A stretch of 38,408 nucleotides of DNA, from contig CAMWHJ010000028.1 of assembly GCA_947174015.1 (NCBI GenBank), positions 1-38,408 of the forward strand, read 5' to 3'. The notes under the pieces are model-generated. The model was not told the origin of the DNA and searched no databases. It was given only the letters and a program-made list of their open reading frames with translations. Made by a program: the position numbers and the translations under genes. Every line of letters begins with the position of its first letter. Within the stretch, counting starts at the first letter, position 1. Source of the stretch: an uncultured Lachnospiraceae bacterium. Lineage in GTDB: Bacteria; Bacillota; Clostridia; Lachnospirales; Lachnospiraceae. Below are positions 33,870 through 38,408 of this stretch, one piece after another.

Positions 33870-34781
33870 CTAATCACCTGCCATATCCATATAATACTGT
33901 TCCAGATTTGCATCATTTACATGAAGCTCCACCGGAATTATGCCATTTTCATATAATATCCTTGAAACTTCCGTTGTATTATCCAGCTGTTCATAAAGCC
34001 GGATGCTGCCGTCTGCCTCCACTTCATATTCGGAAACACCTATTTTCTCCTGTAATATGGCTAATGCTACGGCATCATTATTTGTATGAATATGATAATA
34101 TTCCTTGCACTGTTTATGCAGCTCTTCCGCAGACAGGGCCTGAATAATGTTCCCGTGATGAACGAAAATGTAATCCGTACAAAGCAGTGACAGCTCGCTC
34201 AAAATATGTGAGGAAATGAGAATCGTAATATGCTCCTCCCTGTTCAGCTTTAAAAGCAGTTCACGGATTTTCACAATTCCCTCCGGGTCCAGCCCGTTAG
34301 TCGGTTCATCAAGCACCATAATCTCCGGTTTTGCCAATAGTGCATTAGCTATACCAAGCCTCTGCCGCATCCCCAGGGAAAAATTTCCCACATGTTTTTT
34401 ACCCGTATCGGAAAGCCCCACAATAGAAAGTACTTCATCCACCCTTTTTTTATCAGGTACTCCCTTCTGAATCCTCTGCTTTTCCAGATTTTCCCTTGCT
34501 GTCATCTTATCCTTTGCATATGGTGTTTCAATCATAAAACTCATACGACTTCTGGCTTTTGCAAGACCCTTTTCATCCTTTTCCCCATAAATGGTAATTT
34601 CTCCATTGGTGGGCAGCACCAGACCGCCAAGCATTTTCATAATTGTGGTCTTTCCTGCACCATTCGGCCCTATAAGCCCGCAAATCATGCCCTGACGAAT
34701 CCGGAAACTTACATTCTTTACAACCTTTTGTTTCATATACTGTTTTTCCAAACCATTTACATCAATGATTACTTCTGACAT
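33870..34781 (-). CDS. ABC transporter ATP-binding protein (BcrA/LanF-like)
   Basis: 303 residues, BcrA/lantibiotic-immunity type. Walker A GPNGAGKT is at 38-45, the signature appears as FSLGMRQRLG near 135 (LSGGQ variant), and Walker B with the D-loop reads MVLDEPTNGLDPEG. The H-switch is SSH, followed by a C-terminal accessory region of about 90 residues. The start at 34781 is chosen because GGAGGAGG lies 6 bases upstream. It is the first gene of a probable unit: ATPase, permease, permease, S41 protease, response regulator, kinase. The related CprABC/CprRK systems confer resistance to cationic antimicrobial peptides. Confidence 0.94.
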   Translation of the reverse strand: MSEVIIDVNGLEKQYMKQKVVKNVSFRIRQGMICGLIGPNGAGKTTIMKMLGGLVLPTNGEITIYGEKDEKGLAKARSRMSFMIETPYAKDKMTARENLEKQRIQKGVPDKKRVDEVLSIVGLSDTGKKHVGNFSLGMRQRLGIANALLAKPEIMVLDEPTNGLDPEGIVKIRELLLKLNREEHITILISSHILSELSLLCTDYIFVHHGNIIQALSAEELHKQCKEYYHIHTNNDAVALAILQEKIGVSEYEVEADGSIRLYEQLDNTTEVSRILYENGIIPVELHVNDANLEQYYMDMAGD

Positions 34782-34839
34782 TATAAACCTCCTCCTATTA
34801 TCTATCCGCAGTCTGTTATATGTTTTGAAATCTGATACC

Positions 34840-34921
34840 AATTTCAGTTACAATACAATAATAAACAATAAATTTAAAGAATTTCTTAAATAACTCAAAC
34901 TTCGCACATAAATTTCAGTTA
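34840..34921. repeat. 11-bp direct repeats upstream of the ABC operon
   Basis: AATTTCAGTTA occurs at 34840-34850 and again at 34911-34921, 71 bases apart, upstream of the ATPase gene. They could be regulator sites or worn termini of the dispersed element (compare GTAACTG on the other strand). The rest of 34842-35040 is AT-rich and holds no gene. Confidence 0.3.
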
Positions 34922-35056
34922 TGCACCTTGAAAATTCAATACCTAGTATAATCCAACTTTATTAAGATTATGTTTCATGCTTGCTGTGCCCACCTTATCG
35001 GGTACATTATACATGTTTACATACAAAAACATATTTTTAGGACAATTAAAACACTT

Positions 35057-35093
35057 AAAAAAATTGCCTAACCTGTCTGCCAACAGGTTAGGC
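35057..35093 (-). terminator. Strong intrinsic terminator (- strand)
   Basis: A perfect 11-bp stem GCCTAACCTGT/ACAGGTTAGGC with a 6-base loop is followed on the - strand by AA and TTTTTTT. No gene ends directly before it, so it closes a short non-coding transcript or acts as an attenuator before the ABC operon. Confidence 0.8.
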
Positions 35094-35125
35094 GATGCTC
35101 AATAGGGCATTTTCCTGATCGATAG

Positions 35126-35155
35126 GCATCCACCCTTGGAGTGGGTGCTTTTCTT
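35126..35155 (+). terminator. Terminator-like hairpin (+ strand)
   Basis: GCATCCAC pairs with GTGGGTGC (one G-U pair) around a 7-base loop and is followed by TTTTCTT. It faces the - strand terminator at 35057-35093; both lie in the gene-free stretch 34842-35350. Confidence 0.5.
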
Positions 35156-35350
35156 ATGTTCAATTTACCACAATCTGTGTACAGTTTCAAGTGATTTAAA
35201 CTGTACCCCTTTTCTTCGTTAGTTCACAGATAGTACTTTGCACTTGGTGTCAATTGAGTACAATATACCATCTTCCTATTACCACTATCGAAGTATTTTG
35301 ACAATCATTTTTTATATGTTCGAAGTATAAGGTAAATTATAGCCATTTTT

Positions 35351-35605
35351 TTAACGCTCCCCCAACTCAAGCACACCCTTTATATGCCCCATCACATGTT
35401 CATACCCACACTTGCCATGCGGCAGCAGACAATGACTGCAATCCTTAACTCCTTTTTTTGTATACCGAAAGTTCCCGCCACACTGATCCTTTAACCCATA
35501 CAGAGGACAATAACAAAACAGACAATTAAATTCCTCCAAATGCTCCATATCATGGCAAGGGAAATACTCACATTCCCTATTTTGAAAAAACTTGTAATGT
35601 TCCAT
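35351..35605 (-). CDS. Cysteine-rich small domain protein, 84 aa
   Basis: 84 residues with many Cys/His residues: ECEYFPCH, FNCLFCYCPLYGLKDQCGGNF, and GVKDCSHCLLPHGKCGYEHVM. This matches the 'cysteine-rich small domain' family, thought to bind zinc. The function is unknown; family members occur beside various metabolic genes. The start at 35605 is set by AGGAGG 6 bases upstream. It follows mnmA by about 100 bases and may be the last gene of the hydE-mnmA transcript. Confidence 0.88.
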   Translation of the reverse strand: MEHYKFFQNRECEYFPCHDMEHLEEFNCLFCYCPLYGLKDQCGGNFRYTKKGVKDCSHCLLPHGKCGYEHVMGHIKGVLELGER

Positions 35606-35705
35606 AGGAATCCTCCTGACTTTTCTGAAATTAATTTTCACAGCCATTCCGTACCCTGCTGCTAAATTTGCCCACTTACATCTGCATGCAAAATTTATGC
35701 ACACA

Positions 35706-36773
35706 TCAATAATCTACAATAATTCCCCCGCCTAACACCTGTGACTCCCCATACAACACCACAGACTGTCCTCTGGTAAATGCCCGCTGAGGTTCTTGAA
35801 ACACCACCTTTACCTTACCATTGTCTAAATGATATGCAGCCGCCTTCGCTGCCCGATGCCCATACCGAACCTTGGCACAAAGCTCCTGACCATCCTCAAT
35901 TTCCTCAATCCAGTTAAAATCATCAGCAATCAGCTCTCTATGAAACAAATCCTCATTGCTGCCCAACACCACCTCATTTTTCTCCGGCCGAATCTCAATC
36001 ACATAATAGGGCATGGATGCGGAAATTCCCAAGCCCTTTCGCTGTCCAATGGTATACTGATAATATCCTTTATGTTTACCGATAAAATTCCCCTCTTTAT
36101 CCACAAAGTCTCCTTCTGTCACCGGAATTTTCCCAGAGCGCTCAATAAACTCCTGATAATTTCCATCCGGAATAAAACAGATATCCTGACTTTCCTTTTT
36201 TTGGGCAGTTACAAGACCATGTTTCCCGGCAATCTCCCTCACCTGCTCCTTGGTATAGCCCCCCAAGGGGAATTCTGTATGGGCTAACTGCTCCTTGGTT
36301 AAATTATATAACACATAACTCTGGTCTTTCTTCTCATCCAACCCCTTATATAAATGGTATCCCCCTTCATCCTTTAAAACTTGTGCATAATGTCCCGTTA
36401 CAATCACATCACATTCCAGCTCCTTTGCTCTCTGATACAAGCCGGCAAATTTTAAATGGCGGTTGCAGTCGATACAGGGATTTGGTGTACAGCCGCACTT
36501 ATAGCTTTCGATAAATTTATCAATAACCTTTTCCTGAAATTTTTCCTTAAAATTAAACACATAATGAGGTATATCTATTCTCGCACAAACAGCTCTTGCA
36601 TCCTCCACATCACTTAAGGTACAGCAAGTCTTGTCCTGCTGTATATCAACCTCTTCATTGTCATACAACTTCATGGTAACACCAATACACTCGTACCCCT
36701 TTTCTTTCATTAACAATGCTGACACCGAAGAGTCTACCCCTCCACTCATGGCAATCAATGCTCTTTTTCTCAT
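35706..36773 (-). CDS. mnmA: tRNA-uridine 2-sulfurtransferase MnmA
   Basis: This enzyme thiolates U34 of Lys, Glu and Gln tRNAs using ATP and sulfur from a relay. At 355 residues it is full length. The PP-loop reads MSGGVDSSVSALLM (9-22). The nucleophile Cys100 is in PNPCIDCN, and Cys199 in SQDICFIPDGNY forms the persulfide. GHYAQ, KDQSYVLYNL and YYQYTIGQRKGLGI are further signatures, and the C-terminal beta-barrel ends FTRGQSVVLYGESQVLGGGII. Its ATG overlaps the hydE stop by 4 bases, so it depends on the hydE promoter. Confidence 0.97.
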   Translation of the reverse strand: MRKRALIAMSGGVDSSVSALLMKEKGYECIGVTMKLYDNEEVDIQQDKTCCTLSDVEDARAVCARIDIPHYVFNFKEKFQEKVIDKFIESYKCGCTPNPCIDCNRHLKFAGLYQRAKELECDVIVTGHYAQVLKDEGGYHLYKGLDEKKDQSYVLYNLTKEQLAHTEFPLGGYTKEQVREIAGKHGLVTAQKKESQDICFIPDGNYQEFIERSGKIPVTEGDFVDKEGNFIGKHKGYYQYTIGQRKGLGISASMPYYVIEIRPEKNEVVLGSNEDLFHRELIADDFNWIEEIEDGQELCAKVRYGHRAAKAAAYHLDNGKVKVVFQEPQRAFTRGQSVVLYGESQVLGGGIIVDY

Positions 36774-37813
36774 GGTTTATAATCTCCTCTTTCACACACA
36801 ATTTTATATCCTATGGATTCTATTCTTTTTGCCAGACAATCTTTACACTCGGCTGCCTCCTCACCGGTACATATTTTATTATCATACAAGGCATATTTTT
36901 TCCGCACAAAGACAGGGGATAAGTTGGGCATCAGCACATTGGCCCCTGCTAAGATTCCCAGCTCCCTGCCTTTGGAATGAATGGTTCCCAGAGCTGTGGT
37001 GGCAGGTATCAGGGCATGCTTTTCCATAATCCGCAGCAAACTTATGAAAAACAGTGTTTTCTCCAAACTGCCCTGTGGTCTGTCATGAAACGGGGTGTCC
37101 TTATGAGGAATGAAAGGTCCTATTCCTATCATATGGGGCTTTAAGTCATGAATAAACAGCATGTCCTCTGCCAAGGTTTCCACTGTCTGAAAGGGAGAAT
37201 CCACCATAAAACCACAGCCCACCTGATAACCGATTTCTTTCAGGGCATACAGACAATCTTTTCTATGACTGAAGGACAACTCCTTCGGATGAAGTTTTTC
37301 GTAATGATGCTGTTCTGCCGTCTCATGGCGCAGCAGATAACGGTCTGCTCCCGCCTGATAGAAACGCTTGTAGCTGTCATAGGAACGCTCTCCCATGGAT
37401 AACGTCAAAGCACAGTCCGGATACTTTCTTTTTATCTCATGTATTGTCTCCTCTAACCAGTCATCCGTATAAAAGCCATCCTCTCCCCCCTGCATCACAA
37501 AGGTTCGAAAGCCCAAAGCATAACCTTGCCGGCAGCAGGATAACAGTTCCTCTCTGGTCAGGCGGTATCGCTCTGCCTTATGATTACTTCTGCGGATTCC
37601 ACAATAATAACAGTCATTTTTACAATAATTGGTATATTCAATTAATCCCCGCACATAAATATCCCTGCCATAGACAGACCGGACAATCTGTTGTGCCAGA
37701 CTTTGGGCATAGGATATGTCATGGGGTGTATAGGAAGATAACAAAACCAGCCAGTTATCATAAGATAATGCTTCTTCTTTATTTAGTTGGTCAATTAATT
37801 TTTTTACACCCAT
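36770..37813 (-). CDS. hydE: [FeFe] hydrogenase H-cluster maturase HydE (radical SAM)
   Basis: A radical-SAM enzyme needed to build the dithiolate-bridged 2Fe unit of [FeFe] hydrogenase. 347 residues, with CxxxCxxC at 64-71 (YCKNDCYYCG) binding the SAM-cleaving cluster. GYRTFVMQGGE-like FRTFVMQGGEDGFYTDD, TLSMGERSYDSYKRFYQAGADRYLLRHET, and GCGFMVDSPFQTVETLAEDMLFIHDLKPHMIGIGPFIPHKDTPF match HydE over BioB or PylB. The C-terminal NLSPVFVRKKYALYDNK is also HydE-like. HydF, HydG and the hydrogenase are not in the window. It is first in a unit with mnmA. Confidence 0.93.
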   Translation of the reverse strand: MGVKKLIDQLNKEEALSYDNWLVLLSSYTPHDISYAQSLAQQIVRSVYGRDIYVRGLIEYTNYCKNDCYYCGIRRSNHKAERYRLTREELLSCCRQGYALGFRTFVMQGGEDGFYTDDWLEETIHEIKRKYPDCALTLSMGERSYDSYKRFYQAGADRYLLRHETAEQHHYEKLHPKELSFSHRKDCLYALKEIGYQVGCGFMVDSPFQTVETLAEDMLFIHDLKPHMIGIGPFIPHKDTPFHDRPQGSLEKTLFFISLLRIMEKHALIPATTALGTIHSKGRELGILAGANVLMPNLSPVFVRKKYALYDNKICTGEEAAECKDCLAKRIESIGYKIVCERGDYKP

Positions 37814-37872
37814 TTGCTAAACCTTCCTGTCACAATATGTTTCATGCTTATTGTACAATATATCATGCATTC

Positions 37873-37911
37873 TTCCCACATAATTATAAAAGTGGGAATG
37901 ATTCATGTCAA
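37873..37911 (-). promoter_or_regulatory. Consensus promoter with overlapping dyad before hydE
   Basis: On the - strand a perfect TTGACA (37911-37906) is followed after 17 bases by a perfect TATAAT (37888-37883). The inverted repeat TTCCCAC-N12-GTGGGAA (37873-37898) brackets the -10 box, an ideal repressor position. The start codon of hydE lies about 70 bases downstream. Confidence 0.85.
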
Positions 37912-37945
37912 TATTTCTGTCATGAACAATAAAAGACTTTGGTAT

Positions 37946-37985
37946 GGTCTGTGCAGTAAATGCACAGACCTGCCTGAACTGTTAC
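37946..37985 (+). repeat. Dispersed palindromic element near the right edge
   Basis: A perfect hairpin at 37946-37970 is followed by a right end TGCCTGAACTGTTAC ending at 37985 (the core has changed from GAACAG to GAACTG). The left end is not recognisable. It lies between the hydE promoter and mobile-element remains. Confidence 0.75.
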
Positions 37986-38078
37986 AAGACTTCAGAACGA
38001 TTCGTCAAGGACATAATGAAAGATATTAAAAAATGCCCGAAAATTAAGCATTTTCATGCACTCCTACAATGCATATAT

Positions 38079-38254
38079 TCAGTTCTTTTTCATGCCCGGC
38101 ATATCATTTTCTATCAGTCGGATAATTTTATCGTTCATACTTTCCCTGCTCTGTTGGCTGTAATGAAATGATACGTCATAGGTGCTGTTGCCTATTTTCT
38201 TGGTAAATCCTTTACGCTTTTCCTGTGTTCGCTTGTGGTGTCTGTTTTCTTCAT
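38079..38254 (-). pseudogene. Frameshifted TnpW-type small transposon protein
   Basis: ATG 38254 has a perfect AAGGAG 6 bases upstream and reads MKKTDTTSEHRKSVKDLPRK before a stop. Another frame of the same stretch reads KGFTKKIGNSTYDV, then SFHYSQQSRESMNDKIIRLI and ENDMPG, and ends at 38079. That half matches the TnpW family of Tn4451-like and other clostridial mobile elements (family form: TKRIGSTxYxV ... ETMEDKILRLI). One base change near 38190-38225 would rejoin the frames. Confidence 0.65.
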
Positions 38255-38289
38255 TTTCTGCTCCTTCACATAGAAAAAGATCACATAGA

Positions 38290-38406
38290 TTAGCCTTCTA
38301 TACGCTCTAACGCTGTGTTATTATTTTGTTGTGATTGTGGTAGTGATTAGTTACACAAACCGGAATTTGTAGAATAGTATTTCGCCCTTTCTATTTCAAT
38401 GATAGC
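38290..38406 (-). pseudogene. Partial mobile-element gene end, interrupted
   Basis: The - strand frame entering from the window edge reads AIIEIERAKYYSTNSGLCN, a stop (38347-38349), then SLPQSQQNNNTALERIEG and a second stop (38290-38292). It may be one C-terminus with a nonsense change. The family cannot be named from so short a piece. It is read in the same direction as the TnpW relic, 36 bases downstream. Confidence 0.35.
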
Positions 38407-38408
38407 TT

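Larger units (their letters stand above)
35057..35218 (-). ncRNA. Candidate structured RNA or leader upstream of the ABC operon
   Basis: Read on the - strand there are five stems in a row: GTACAGTTT/AAACTGTAC (35206-35179), GCACCCAC/GTGGATGC (35148-35126), CCT/AGG (35126-35114), ATGCCC/GAGCAT (35110-35095), then the terminator. A TTGACA box (35253-35248) with a weak TATCTG 15 bases on could start it. It matches no riboswitch class I can recall. The + strand also ends in a terminator-like hairpin, so the direction is uncertain. Confidence 0.4.

Noticed and set aside
34928-34952. TTGAAA...TATAAT promoter on the + strand
   Set aside because: The spacer is only 13 bases, too short for a normal sigma-70 type promoter.
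35057-35218. TnpB/IscB guide RNA or IS605-type end
   Set aside because: The stacked hairpins suggested it, but there is no transposase or nuclease gene next to it and no remembered consensus match.
1-38408. CRISPR array from the repeated hairpins
   Set aside because: The copies are kilobases apart, have no regular spacers, and no cas genes are present.
1-38408. tRNA or rRNA genes
   Set aside because: No cloverleaf-like segment with GGTTCRANNC and CCA-type ends, and no rRNA-like stretch was seen.

Overview
The window looks like chromosome from a low-GC, strictly anaerobic Clostridium-type Firmicute, most likely a Lachnospiraceae-like gut bacterium. Supporting signs are the gdpP-rplI-dnaB string, the pth-mfd-foldase string, a clostridial 2[4Fe-4S] ferredoxin, the [FeFe]-hydrogenase maturase HydE, AGGAGG-type ribosome binding sites and PadR/HAAS and PqqD-like proteins. 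The family assignment is inference from gene content; no rRNA or other direct taxonomic marker is present.

Layout. Bases 1-5300 hold a ferredoxin (+), then a MerR-type regulator and the housekeeping operon gdpP-rplI-dnaB (all -). 5380-9700 hold a flavin-reductase-like gene (-) and a compact four-gene + strand operon: ECF-type sigma factor, membrane protein, ABC ATPase and ABC permease. 9700-19400 (-) hold an esterase, a YbaK deacylase and a histidine phosphatase, then a second housekeeping block: a GlmU-like uridylyltransferase, pth, mfd and two tandem foldase-like lipoproteins, plus a DUF1858 protein and a small unknown. 19500-26000 (-) hold a YyaL/DUF255 thioredoxin-domain protein, a DUF3298 membrane-anchored protein with a TPR-like partner, and a secreted ComEC-type metallo-beta-lactamase lipoprotein. 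26150-27930 hold a PadR regulator controlling a SEDS (FtsW/RodA-type) protein fused to a HAAS domain. 28100-34800 hold a PqqD-like protein, gene debris, and a peptide-stress-type module: two-component system, membrane S41 protease, two ABC permeases and an ATPase. A gene-free 500-base stretch with strong RNA hairpins follows. 35350-37900 hold a cysteine-rich small protein, mnmA and hydE under a consensus promoter with an overlapping palindrome. The right edge is decayed mobile-element material (a frameshifted TnpW).

The most unusual structure runs through the whole window: a family of short palindromic elements (about 40-211 bp). The best copies have GTAACTRTTCAGTA-type terminal inverted repeats and a 10-bp hairpin (arms GGTCTGTGCA and TGCACAGACC around a GTAAA loop). 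Five copies keep the hairpin, one is a degenerate copy, and two carry only the terminal sequences. Every copy with the hairpin or its degenerate form points the same way. Several sit inside apparent operons and some supply or abut the stop codon of the neighbouring gene.

The best candidates for under-described systems are: (1) this repeat family; (2) the ABC/S41-protease/two-component module, whose kinase has no extracellular sensor; (3) the PadR-controlled HAAS-SEDS fusion; (4) the sigma-ABC operon with a non-canonical putative anti-sigma protein; and (5) the hairpin-rich RNA locus at 35057-35218. All functional statements come from reading the sequence and recalling families; no search was run.
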